From positions 1-64,000 of the forward strand of contig JAJDZV010000006.1 of the NCBI GenBank assembly GCA_022824465.1: a stretch of 64,000 bases of DNA, given 5' to 3'. The stretch comes from Anaerolineae bacterium (GTDB lineage: Bacteria > Chloroflexota > Anaerolineae > Aggregatilineales > Phototrophicaceae). The notes beneath the pieces are model-generated. The model worked only from the letters and a program-made list of their open reading frames with translations, did not search any database and was not told where the DNA came from. Positions 32,184 to 41,302 of this stretch are shown here, piece after piece (the stretch's first letter is position 1; each line of letters opens with the position of its first letter). The translations under genes were made by a program, and so were the position numbers.

Positions 32184-33029
32184 CTAGCCAGTCGCCGCGC
32201 CGATCGCGCGCCTGAGGAAGACGCCCGCCATCTGCTGACGGTAGCTCTCGGGATAAGCGATGTCGCCCGCCAGCCAGTCAGCGATATCGGCTTTGACCGC
32301 TTCGGCCGCCGCGTTGATGGCAGCATCGTCCAGCGTCGTGCCGGCAAGCGCCGCTTCCGCGCCGGCGCACTTGACCGCCTTGACCGTCGCCCCGCCAACA
32401 GCGATATCCGCTTGCGCGCAGGTGGCGCCATCCATCTTCAGGCAGACGGCGACGCCCACGATGGCGTAACGTGATGCCGGATGTGGAAACTTTACATAGA
32501 CGCATTGGCAGTCGCTGCAGTTGGGCAGGCTGACGCTGGTGATGAGCTCGCCGTCTTCCAGGTCAGTCTCGAAAAGATCGATGAAGAAGTCCTCCGCGCC
32601 GACCGAGCGCGAGCCGCCCGCGCCCTGGATATTGATCGTGGCGCCGCAAGCCACCAACACAGTCGGCGGGTCCGAAGCCGGATCGGCATGGGCGATATTG
32701 CCGCCGATGGTGCCGAAGTTTCGCACCGCTTGATCGCCGACCTGACCGCAAGCGCTCGCCAGTCCGGCGCACATCGCCTGCACATCGGCGGAATCAGCGA
32801 TCTCGGCATGGGTGGTCGTCGCGCCAATCGTGAGTCCGCCGTTGGCGGAGATGCCGCGCAAGCTGTCAATCCCGCCGATATCCACCAGTTGCTCGGGCGC
32901 GGCCAGGCGCAGCTTCATCACCGGCAGCAGGCTGTGCCCGCCAGCCAGGAACTTGCCTTCATCGCCGATCAACCCCAGCGCTTCGTCAACCGAGCCCGCC
33001 CGCGCGTATTCAAATTTGTTCGGCCACAT
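32184..33029 (-). CDS. Molybdenum hydroxylase FAD subunit (CoxM-like)
   Basis: FAD-binding medium subunit of a CO dehydrogenase/xanthine dehydrogenase-type enzyme, 281 residues, passing electrons from the Fe-S subunit to the acceptor. FAD-binding motifs are present: FLAGGHSLLP (AGGHSLLP-type) near residue 30 and IGGNIAHADPASDPP near 110, followed by the C-terminal CO_deh_flav_C domain. The start at 33029 has GGAGG 9-10 nt upstream; earlier codons (to 33077) lie in the preceding gene. Third gene of a coxS-coxL-coxM order operon, 2 nt after the large subunit. Confidence 0.94.
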   Translation of the reverse strand: MWPNKFEYARAGSVDEALGLIGDEGKFLAGGHSLLPVMKLRLAAPEQLVDIGGIDSLRGISANGGLTIGATTTHAEIADSADVQAMCAGLASACGQVGDQAVRNFGTIGGNIAHADPASDPPTVLVACGATINIQGAGGSRSVGAEDFFIDLFETDLEDGELITSVSLPNCSDCQCVYVKFPHPASRYAIVGVAVCLKMDGATCAQADIAVGGATVKAVKCAGAEAALAGTTLDDAAINAAAEAVKADIADWLAGDIAYPESYRQQMAGVFLRRAIGAATG

Positions 33030-33031
33030 GC

Positions 33032-35398
33032 CTAGTGTCCTCCTCCGTTTGCACTTGCCTGTTGTATCGCCCCCCACACCTTCGCCGATGTCAGCGGCAT
33101 GTCAATCTGTTTCACGCCCAGCGGCGTCAGCGCATCCAGCACCGCGTTGTAGACCGTCGGCGTGCTGGCGATGGTGCCAGTCTCGCCAACGCCTTTGACG
33201 CCGACCGGATGATGCGGCGACGGCGTTACCGTCTCGCCCAGTTCGAAATTGGGGAACATATCCGCTTTGGGCATGCAGTAGTCCATCATGCTGCCGGTCA
33301 GCAGTTGCCCATCATCGCTATAGATGGCGCCCTCGCAGAGCGCCTGCGCCACCCCTTGCACGACGCCGCCGTGGATCTGCCCGGCGACAATCTCCGGGTT
33401 GATCTGCGGTCCGCAGTCGTCAACCGCGATATAGCGCTGCAATTCGATTTCGCCCGTATCGGCATCGACTTCGACGATGGCGATATGCGTGCCGAAGGGA
33501 TAAACGAAATTCGGCGGATCGTAGAATTGCGATTCTTCAAAACCCGGGTCCATGCCCTCCGGCATATTCCAGGCCAGGTGCGCCATCAGCGCCACATCCT
33601 GAATGCTCTGCGCTTGATCGGGCGAGCCCTTGACCGAGAAGCTGCCGTCGGCGTATTCAATGTCGTCGACATTGGCTTCCATCAGATGCGCCGCCAAGAC
33701 GCGCGCCTTCTCCTTCAGCTTGCGCGAGGCATGCGCCAGCGCCGCGCCGGTGACCGGCGTCGTGCGGCTGCCATAAGTGCCCCAGCCCATCGGCGTCTCG
33801 GTGGTGTCGCCATGCACAACTTCGATGTCCTCGACCGGGAAGCCGAGCTCCTCCGAGATGATCTGCGCCAGGGTCGTCTCCGAGCCCTGACCATGCGGCG
33901 ACGCGCCGATCAGCGCTTGCACCTTGCCGGTTGGCGTGACGCGCACGGTCGCGCTCTCCCACAAGCCGCCCTGGAAGCCGACCGCCCCCGCGACCTGGCT
34001 GGGACCCAACCCGCACATCTCGGTATAAGCCGTCACGCCGATGCCTAAATAGCGCCCTTCAGCGAGGGCATCCGCCTGCGCCTGGCGAAAGTCATCGTAG
34101 CCAGCCATGCCCAGCGCTTTCTCGAAAGCCGTCGGGTAGTCGCCGCTATCGTAGATCAAGGTGGTGGCGACTTCGTAGCCATCCTCAAAAGCCGGGATGA
34201 GGTTCTTGCGCCGCAATTCGGCCGGATCCATGCCGATTTCGCGCGCCACATTGTCGACCATGCGCTCCAGCAGGAATGTCGCTTCCGGGCGTCCCGCGCC
34301 GCGATAGGCATCGGTGGGCGTGCCGTTGGTCATCACGCCGATGGATTCGCAGAAGACGCTGTCCATGGTATAAGGACCGACATAGAGCAAGCCATGCAAA
34401 ATCGTCGGAATGCCCGGCGCCGCTGTCGACAGATAACCGCCCATGCCGGCGTATACGGTCGCGCGCACGCCCAGCAGTTTGCCGTCATTGCTGGCAGCCA
34501 TCTCGACGTGTTGCACGTGGTCGCGCCCGTGGATCGTGATCAGATAGTTTTCGCTGCGCGTCTCGGTCCATTTCACCGGCACGCCGAGCTTGATCGCCGC
34601 CCAGCTGACCAGCGCCTCGTCCGGATAGCAGGGGATCTTGCTGCCGAAGCCGCCGCCGACTTCCGGCGCGATCACCCGCACCTTGTTCTCGTTCAAGCCG
34701 GTCACCGCGCTGATGATGAAGCGGTGAATATGCGGGTTCTGCGATGTGCACCAGAGCGTCAGTTCCTGCGTCGCCCCGTTGAATTGCGCCATCGCCGCGC
34801 GCGGCTCCATCGCCGTCGGCAGCAAGCGCTGCTGCAAGATACGCTCCGACACGACCACATCAGCCGCGTCAAAGACGGCGTCGCTCGCCTCGCGGTCGCC
34901 CATCACCCAGCGAAAGGCAATATTGCCTTCGACATCATCATGGATCAGGGGCGCGCCTCCGCCCGCCGCTTCTTCCGGGTCGATGACCGCCGGCAGTTCT
35001 TCGTATTCGACGACTACCGCGTCAGCCGCGTCCTGCGCCCGGTAGCGGTCGTCAGCCAGCACTATCGCCACGCCATCGCCGACGTAGCGGACCTTGCCCT
35101 TTGCCAGCGCCGGATGCTCGGGTGTCTTCAGGTCGCTATCGGGGATTAGCCAGGCCGTCGGCAAGCCAGCCAGCCCGTCGCCGATGTCCTCGCTGGTGTA
35201 TACCGCGACCACACCGTCCATCGCCTCAGCCGCGGAGCTGTCGATGCTCACGATGTTGGCGTGCGCGTAGGGGCTGCGCACCACCGCCATGTGCAAGACG
35301 CCGGGCAGCTTGATGTCATCGGTATAGCGCGCTTCGCCCGTGATCAGCCGCGGGTCTTCCCGCCGCTTGATTCCCGAACCAAATATTCGAGTTGTCAT
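33032..35398 (-). CDS. Molybdenum hydroxylase catalytic subunit, form II CoxL-like
   Basis: Large Mo-cofactor subunit, 788 residues, of a xanthine-oxidase-family hydroxylase. GGGFGSK (248-254) contacts the cofactor, the catalytic Glu is in GVGETG near the C-terminus, and the active-site loop reads AYRGAGR (364-370). That loop marks form II proteins; true aerobic CO dehydrogenase has AYRCSFR. CO oxidation is therefore not supported, and an aldehyde, purine or aromatic N-heterocycle is more likely. GGGAG lies 5-6 nt upstream of the ATG. Works with the neighbouring CoxS and CoxM subunits. No MoCo maturation genes (CoxDEFG-type) follow. Confidence 0.94.
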   Translation of the reverse strand: MTTRIFGSGIKRREDPRLITGEARYTDDIKLPGVLHMAVVRSPYAHANIVSIDSSAAEAMDGVVAVYTSEDIGDGLAGLPTAWLIPDSDLKTPEHPALAKGKVRYVGDGVAIVLADDRYRAQDAADAVVVEYEELPAVIDPEEAAGGGAPLIHDDVEGNIAFRWVMGDREASDAVFDAADVVVSERILQQRLLPTAMEPRAAMAQFNGATQELTLWCTSQNPHIHRFIISAVTGLNENKVRVIAPEVGGGFGSKIPCYPDEALVSWAAIKLGVPVKWTETRSENYLITIHGRDHVQHVEMAASNDGKLLGVRATVYAGMGGYLSTAAPGIPTILHGLLYVGPYTMDSVFCESIGVMTNGTPTDAYRGAGRPEATFLLERMVDNVAREIGMDPAELRRKNLIPAFEDGYEVATTLIYDSGDYPTAFEKALGMAGYDDFRQAQADALAEGRYLGIGVTAYTEMCGLGPSQVAGAVGFQGGLWESATVRVTPTGKVQALIGASPHGQGSETTLAQIISEELGFPVEDIEVVHGDTTETPMGWGTYGSRTTPVTGAALAHASRKLKEKARVLAAHLMEANVDDIEYADGSFSVKGSPDQAQSIQDVALMAHLAWNMPEGMDPGFEESQFYDPPNFVYPFGTHIAIVEVDADTGEIELQRYIAVDDCGPQINPEIVAGQIHGGVVQGVAQALCEGAIYSDDGQLLTGSMMDYCMPKADMFPNFELGETVTPSPHHPVGVKGVGETGTIASTPTVYNAVLDALTPLGVKQIDMPLTSAKVWGAIQQASANGGGH

Positions 35399-35408
35399 GG
35401 CTCACTCC

Positions 35409-35876
<468 letters not shown>

Positions 35877-35889
35877 GTATTCCTCCATT

Positions 35890-36178
35890 TCACTTTCAAG
35901 TGACGCTCCAAGCGAGCGAATGTAAATTGCCCAAGACAGAATCACGCCTCATGTACGTAGAATCCCGCGGCGGCTTCGTCGAAATTGCGACGCTGCCCGC
36001 GGCAAAGGCCAGATTTCCGCCTGGCGAAAGTGTATCTTGTTTTATGCCAATGTGCAAAAGGCCAACGAGCTGAGGCGCGCTGAATTGTGGCTATGACAAC
36101 CAACAATCCGTCCCAGGAAAACCCGGGCCTGGGCGCGGCTCGGCGAGTCGCCCGCATTGGCATTTGCAGGCTAGGGGC
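35890..36178. other. Intergenic region, repeat-bearing
   Basis: About 290 nt between the CoxS-like and phosphoesterase genes. It holds a CAACCAACAATCC segment (36099-36111) similar to 27463, and an imperfect GGGCGCGGCTCGGCGAGTCGCCC palindrome (36131-36153). The 73-codon minus-strand frame here has atypical Arg/Trp-rich composition and is not credited. Confidence 0.5.
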
Positions 36179-36973
36179 TCAATCCAGCGGCAGGTGATAG
36201 CGGCGTACAAAACTGCGGTCGCCATCCAGCATCACCAGGTTGAATCCCGCCGGGGTCAGGGCGTCCTTTTCGTTTTCGCGCACACCCGGATAACCCGCCA
36301 GATTCGTCCAGGTCGACTGACAGCTGACATAAAGCAGGCCCTCGCTGTAGGTATTCATGCACTGATGAATATGCCCGTGAAAATAGCCGGCGAGCGCGCC
36401 GCGATACGCGCGCAGGATTTCATGTATCCGCTGGCCATTCTGCACGCGCATCTCGTCGTCGATCCAAGCCACGCCGGTTTTGATCAAGGGGTGATGACCG
36501 GCGACAATCGCGGGCCCCTCGCCCGCCGCTCCCAGCCGCTCGGCGAATGCCTCTATTTGACCGGCGCTGATGGTTGGCGCATGACGGTCGCCACCCTCCA
36601 GCCCATTGGTATCCAGCGTCACCAGATGGCAGCCGGCGATTTCAACATGGTCATCGCCAAGTACATGGAGCCGCCGCCCGTCATGCAGCGAATCCAGCAT
36701 CAAGTCGGCGCAGTCGTGATTGCCCGGCAGGCAGTAGATCGGTCCCGGCAACTGCAATAGCAGCTCGCGCGCTGTGACACAGTCTTCCGCCCAGGGGTCG
36801 GCGCAGACATCGCCGGTGTGCAAAATGAAATCGACCGCGAAGGGCAGCGCCTTGATCGCCGCAATCAAGCGCTCTGCGCCGGCGTTCGGCTGGGCGGCAT
36901 CCGTCTCCCGAGACGAGCCGATATCGCGGTCGCCGATGATATGCGTATCACTGATGTGCAGGAATCTGAGCAT
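36179..36973 (-). CDS. Calcineurin-like phosphodiesterase (CpdA/GpdQ-like)
   Basis: 264-residue class III cyclic-nucleotide-phosphodiesterase-like metallophosphoesterase. The motifs are RFLHISDTHI (Asp9, His11), LHTGDVC, PGNHDCAD, AGHHPLI and FHGHIHQ, giving a two-metal centre. Family members cleave cAMP or glycerophosphodiesters; the choice cannot be made by eye. The ATG at 36973 puts the first motif near the N-terminus, as in CpdA. A TTG at 37021 overlapping the stop of the preceding cyclase gene is an alternative and would imply coupling. Runs in the same direction as the cyclase-family gene, gap 44 nt. Confidence 0.9.
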   Translation of the reverse strand: MLRFLHISDTHIIGDRDIGSSRETDAAQPNAGAERLIAAIKALPFAVDFILHTGDVCADPWAEDCVTARELLLQLPGPIYCLPGNHDCADLMLDSLHDGRRLHVLGDDHVEIAGCHLVTLDTNGLEGGDRHAPTISAGQIEAFAERLGAAGEGPAIVAGHHPLIKTGVAWIDDEMRVQNGQRIHEILRAYRGALAGYFHGHIHQCMNTYSEGLLYVSCQSTWTNLAGYPGVRENEKDALTPAGFNLVMLDGDRSFVRRYHLPLD

Positions 36974-37017
36974 TGACAATGCCTTTCGCTTAGCTGCGCA
37001 GATTGTAGCGTTGCCCG

Positions 37018-37893
37018 TCAAGCAATCGCCAGCGGATTGACCCAGGAGCCGGTCGCCCCGGTGAGCTTCAGCGGCGCGATGATCAGCAGGAATTCATAGC
37101 AGCGGTCGGCCGCCAGCTCGTCGAGGTTCAGGTTCTCCACATGCGTAATGCCGTTGTTGACCAGCAGGAAGCGATGCACTGAATGATCCATCGGCGGCAT
37201 CGCCTCGACCGCCATATTGTCGGCCCCGACCAGGGTCATGCCTTTCGCGACCAGGAATTGCGCCGCCTCCAGGTTCAAGCCGGTCTGGGCGTCACGATAG
37301 ACGGGGTCGCCAGCAAGCAGCAGTTGATGCGAGCCCGTGCGCACGAGCGCGGCCGTATCGGCGAGGATCCGGCTGCCCTGCTTTTCCAGCGTCCCGCGGA
37401 TATCATCCGCGCCAATCGCGTAGGCCGGCGGCAGGGTCGCGACATCCTTGTACCCGGCTACATCCAGCAGCAAGCCGCGCATCAGGATCGGCGGCATCTG
37501 CTCGATGCTCAGATGCGTTTGCCCGGCGGAAGTGACATGGTCGCGCGCCGCCACCGTCTCGCCAGCGCCGGCGTACAAGCGCGGCTCGCCATCAGGATCC
37601 ACATCGCCCTCCGCGTTCCGCTTCTCGGCGATATGACAGAGCGCGTCGATATGCGTTCCCACGTGGATCGACATGCGGATGACTTCCGCCGCCGCTGTGC
37701 CCGGGCTGATCGCTGACGGGTCGCTGTGACGCAGGTGGGGCGCGATAGAGTAGGACTTCATGGCTGCGCCCGGCGTCAACATGCCCTCCTGGAAGTCGAC
37801 GCCCAGACTGTAGACGGCGCCCGTCTTCACCAAGCCCAGCAGCGCCGGCGTCAAACGGGGCGCGGGCAGCTTGCCATAGGCGAATGCACGCAT
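37018..37893 (-). CDS. Cyclase-family metal-dependent hydrolase (kynurenine-formamidase-like)
   Basis: 291-residue member of the cyclase/arylformamidase superfamily, which hydrolyses amide or lactam bonds (KynB, isatin hydrolase, polyketide cyclases). The metal-binding motif is HVGTHIDALCH in the first half, the H-x-G-T-H-x-D-x-x-x-H pattern. A second conserved region, HRFLLVNNGITHVENLNLDEL near the C-terminus, is typical. GAGGTGAG precedes the ATG. The substrate is not predictable. Adjacent to a phosphodiesterase and a secreted di-haem protein, without an obvious shared pathway. Confidence 0.9.
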   Translation of the reverse strand: MRAFAYGKLPAPRLTPALLGLVKTGAVYSLGVDFQEGMLTPGAAMKSYSIAPHLRHSDPSAISPGTAAAEVIRMSIHVGTHIDALCHIAEKRNAEGDVDPDGEPRLYAGAGETVAARDHVTSAGQTHLSIEQMPPILMRGLLLDVAGYKDVATLPPAYAIGADDIRGTLEKQGSRILADTAALVRTGSHQLLLAGDPVYRDAQTGLNLEAAQFLVAKGMTLVGADNMAVEAMPPMDHSVHRFLLVNNGITHVENLNLDELAADRCYEFLLIIAPLKLTGATGSWVNPLAIA

Positions 37894-37972
37894 AATCTCA
37901 CCTCACTAACCGGAAACATCGCCAGTAGTGTAGCAAATCTGCCGCGGGTTGTGGTCGTCAAGCGCTCGCGGC

Positions 37973-40333
37973 CTAGGGCGGCAGCGGATCGAGCGGCAGT
38001 CCGCTCGGCAGCTCTGTCGGCGTGATATGGCTCAGGTCGCGCGCCGCCGGGTCAGTCAAGGCGGTGAGAAAGGCGACCAAATCGGCCGCCTCGGCCTCGT
38101 TCAAGGGCATCCCGGCGCTGAGGGGCCAGGCGACTGAATGCGCCTGCCGCGCAAACTCGTAGGGCAGCAGCTGATCGCGGAACTCAGGCGGAAGATGCTC
38201 GCCTGGCTCATAGACGATGTTCGCGCGCCAGGGATCGGCGTGGTGCCAGATCACATCCGCCAACGTTTGATATGCGCCGCTGTGCAGATAGGGCGCTGTC
38301 AGCTCCACATTGCGCAGGCTTGGCGTCTTGAAGCGGTATTGGTCGCGATAATCGAAGCTCACATTCGCCCGCCCAAAGTCGTCGCGGCCATCGGCGCCGT
38401 TGTCCTTGCCAGGACCCAGCTGCGGCGCCAACAGGTTATGGAATTCCAGGTCGGTGAATAGATCGCCGCTGTGGCAAACGGCGCAATTGACCTCGCGATT
38501 GAGCGCGCCGAAGAAGAGCAAAGCGCCGCGCTTCTGCGCCTCGCTAAGCGCCTGCGCGTCGCCCGCCAGATAATCATCCCAGGGCGAGGCGGTGAATATC
38601 AGTTGGCGCTCAAAAGCCGCGACCGCCTCCGCCAACTGCCGCAAGGTCAGCACCGGCGAGTCAAATACCTGGGCGAACCGCGCGGCATACTCCTCGTTGC
38701 TGCGCAAACGCTCGAGCAGCGCCAGGCGTATCACCATCGGCGGGAATTCACCGAATGTCACGCCTGCCATCTCATGCTGCGATGTGATCGGAAAGAGCAC
38801 CTGCGCCATCAAGGCATCGGTTATATCCAGGTCGTTGATGGCGTCTTCCAGGGTTGTCACCGTCTCTGATTCCGGACGCATCTCCACCCGGCCGTCCCAA
38901 AACTGTCCGCTGAGCAAGGCGCTGTTAATGATTGTCGGGCTGTTGCGCGGAATGAAGACATCGACGAAGGGGTTTAGCAGCGTTCCGACATGCAGGCGGC
39001 CATCGTCGCTCCGCATATCAATCGTGCTGAGGAAGGCGCGACTCTCGCCCAAGCCATGTCCGCCGGCGCCAATCGGCAAGACGCGCGCGTCTGTCATGGC
39101 GAAGGCTGGGTGGTGGCAGGTGGCGCAGGCGATGTTCTGGTCGCCCGACAAGATCGGGTCAAAGAATAAATCGCGGCCCAAGCGCGTCAATTCGCTATCC
39201 GGCTCGATCAGCTCCCGCCCGGGATAAGGCTGCAAGTCGGCCGCTTCAATGACGGTTTGCAGAGCGGCATCGAGATCGCGCAAGTCGGCATAGCTCGCCT
39301 CTGGTTTGTCATGCGGCGGGTAGCGTTGCGGCGCTGCTGGCTCGGCATCAAAGCGCACGCGCAGCAATCGTCCGGCGTACGCTTCCGTCACGTAGAGACT
39401 GCCATCGGGCATCGGCAGAACCGCGACCGGGAAATGCAAGCCGGCGACGACGGTTTCCAGGATGCCGCGCTGGTTGATCCGGCTGAGCCGCCCGCTCGCC
39501 GCTTCCTCACGCAGCTCGTCAAAACACTCGCGGCTCGGCGAGACTTGACCGTGCTCCAATATCCAGACATCACCTGCAGCGTCCAGCGCCACGTCAATCG
39601 GCATATTCAAGCCATCGACAATCGTCCGCTGCTCGCCATCGTCGGTGACAGCCGCCAACTCGCCGCCATTCGCCACATGCGGGCAGCCGCCCAAGAGCGT
39701 CACATAGGTCGCGTCGTCTGTTCGCGCCAAGCCGGTCGGCAGCGCTTCCAGGCGACCGCCAGCCTGCCGCGGATTTTCCAGCGCCGCGAAGCGATGCCCA
39801 TACCGCAACTGTCTTTCATCGCTTTCAACAACCAGGCCGTTCCCGGCTGCGTCCGTCACGACCGGCGCGCCATCGTCAGCAAAGGCAATATCAAAGGGAT
39901 GCAGCAAGAACACGCTGCCGCGGTCCGCTTGCCGCCGCTCCAAGTCATCGGCGCTGAATGGTTTGGACGGCAGTTGCCGCGCCCAGTTGCTCGGCATGCC
40001 ATAAAGCCCGGCGCCGGCGATCGCCACGAGGATCGTGCCGCCATCCGGTGAAACCGACGCCACCGGCGCGCTGATCAAGTTTTGCGTCGAGAACGAACTG
40101 GGTATGCCGGAGACGAGGCGCCCAAGACCGCCGTCCGGACGCAGTAAGCTGATGCCGGCGCTGCGTTCTCCATGCCCGCCTGCTTCGGCGATCAAGACGC
40201 CGCCATCGGGCAAAAGCGCCAAACCCGCCGGGTAATACAACCCCTCGGCGACTGTCTCTACTGTAATGTTGTCTTGAGCGGCGGGGAAAATTGAAACTAA
40301 TAATATTGGCAGGAGCCAAACGATCCGCTTCAT
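37973..40333 (-). CDS. Secreted fusion: ScyD-like beta-propeller plus di-haem cytochrome c peroxidase/MauG domain
   Basis: 786 residues with signal peptide (MKRIVWLLPILLVSIFPAAQ). Residues about 25-335 are a propeller with repeated strand units such as YYPAGLALLPDGGVLIAEAGG, MPIDVALDAAGDVWILEHG and FPVAVLPMPDGSLYVTEA, most like ScyD/NHL-type proteins. Residues about 375-786 are a bacterial cytochrome c peroxidase/MauG domain with two haem sites, CATCH (403-407) and CAVCH (617-621). The C-terminal tail includes LVAFLTALTD, the usual end of this domain. It should act outside the membrane, oxidising or reducing something with H2O2 or a redox partner. The ATG at 40333 has AAAGGG about 6 nt upstream. 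Fusing these two domains is the odd feature. Confidence 0.88.
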   Translation of the reverse strand: MKRIVWLLPILLVSIFPAAQDNITVETVAEGLYYPAGLALLPDGGVLIAEAGGHGERSAGISLLRPDGGLGRLVSGIPSSFSTQNLISAPVASVSPDGGTILVAIAGAGLYGMPSNWARQLPSKPFSADDLERRQADRGSVFLLHPFDIAFADDGAPVVTDAAGNGLVVESDERQLRYGHRFAALENPRQAGGRLEALPTGLARTDDATYVTLLGGCPHVANGGELAAVTDDGEQRTIVDGLNMPIDVALDAAGDVWILEHGQVSPSRECFDELREEAASGRLSRINQRGILETVVAGLHFPVAVLPMPDGSLYVTEAYAGRLLRVRFDAEPAAPQRYPPHDKPEASYADLRDLDAALQTVIEAADLQPYPGRELIEPDSELTRLGRDLFFDPILSGDQNIACATCHHPAFAMTDARVLPIGAGGHGLGESRAFLSTIDMRSDDGRLHVGTLLNPFVDVFIPRNSPTIINSALLSGQFWDGRVEMRPESETVTTLEDAINDLDITDALMAQVLFPITSQHEMAGVTFGEFPPMVIRLALLERLRSNEEYAARFAQVFDSPVLTLRQLAEAVAAFERQLIFTASPWDDYLAGDAQALSEAQKRGALLFFGALNREVNCAVCHSGDLFTDLEFHNLLAPQLGPGKDNGADGRDDFGRANVSFDYRDQYRFKTPSLRNVELTAPYLHSGAYQTLADVIWHHADPWRANIVYEPGEHLPPEFRDQLLPYEFARQAHSVAWPLSAGMPLNEAEAADLVAFLTALTDPAARDLSHITPTELPSGLPLDPLPP

Positions 40334-40477
40334 GCCACCCTTTACATGAATCCATTTGGTCGTATAAGCCAAGTTTATCACAAAAGTATGAATCCAGGTT
40401 ACGCCGACATGAGCCTTTCCTTAGAACTATTACGCACAGTAAAGCCGTCACGCGTACTTGCGTCTATGCAAACTATG

Positions 40478-41302
40478 CTACATCAGCGGCAAGCGCATCA
40501 GATTGCCCGTGTAATCGTCCTTCAGCCAGGCGTAATCCGGGTCGTCAAAAGGCGGCGTCGCCCGCGCCTCATCCAGCAACTCGCCTGCGAGGTAGTTCAA
40601 GAAATAAAGGTTGGAACCGGGCGCGGCCGAGGTCGAATGAAAGCCCTGCGTCACCAAGACCAGGTCGCGGTCGCGCACGGCGAAGATCTCCTCGAAGTCG
40701 GTATCGCGCCGATAATTGCGGTGCAGCGCCACACCCTCGCCCGGATCAGTGCGGAAATAATAGGTCTCGTCCAAATGCGCTGACCCGCCATAACCATCGT
40801 GGCAATGCGGCGGATAACCCGACCAAGCGCCGCCGGGCACATACACTTCATATAATATCAGCCGTTCGGCCGGCAGCGGATGCGCCAGCGTGTGATGCAC
40901 CTGACGCCGCGCCGCGCCGCCGCCCCGCACTTCCCCGCGTATCTCATCGGGGCGGAACAAGCGCAAGGGATACTTGCCCGCGGCCGGGGCAGACCCGATC
41001 GCGAATTCGAAGCTACCTGTCGCGCGCAGGCCAAAGTCATGCCCCGGCGGGATGTACAGCACGGCCGGCTTCTCTTGAAAAACGCCAGCGCGCTTCAACG
41101 CAAAGTCGCCGGCCTCGGTCTGCGCCACGCCGCTGCCTTCCAAGGGGACCAGCGCCAGTTCCTCGTCCTTGGTCTGATGCAAATATACCTGCTCGCCGCT
41201 CAGCCGAATCACTCGAAACGACAGATAAGACCAGCCGGCAGTCTCCGGCGTCACATCCAGCGCGATCATGCCGTCATTATTCGACTTCAAATGATTGCTC
41301 AT
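40478..41302 (-). CDS. iolB: 5-deoxy-glucuronate isomerase (IolB-like)
   Basis: 274-residue double cupin. In myo-inositol degradation IolB converts 5-deoxy-D-glucuronate to 5-dehydro-2-deoxy-D-gluconate. The second cupin carries the metal ligands in YPPHCHDG and HLDETYYF, then a final HSTSAAPGSNLYFLNYLAG block close to that of known IolB proteins. The start overlaps the stop of the iolC-like gene by 4 nt. Last gene of the uxaC-uxaB-iolC-iolB operon. The related KduI (4-deoxy-uronate isomerase) cannot be fully excluded, but residue patterns fit IolB better. Confidence 0.87.
   Translation of the reverse strand: MSNHLKSNNDGMIALDVTPETAGWSYLSFRVIRLSGEQVYLHQTKDEELALVPLEGSGVAQTEAGDFALKRAGVFQEKPAVLYIPPGHDFGLRATGSFEFAIGSAPAAGKYPLRLFRPDEIRGEVRGGGAARRQVHHTLAHPLPAERLILYEVYVPGGAWSGYPPHCHDGYGGSAHLDETYYFRTDPGEGVALHRNYRRDTDFEEIFAVRDRDLVLVTQGFHSTSAAPGSNLYFLNYLAGELLDEARATPPFDDPDYAWLKDDYTGNLMRLPLM

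Noticed and set aside
35942..36163. 73-codon minus-strand ORF
   Set aside because: Overlaps a repeat-bearing gap, has Arg/Trp-rich composition and no ribosome site.
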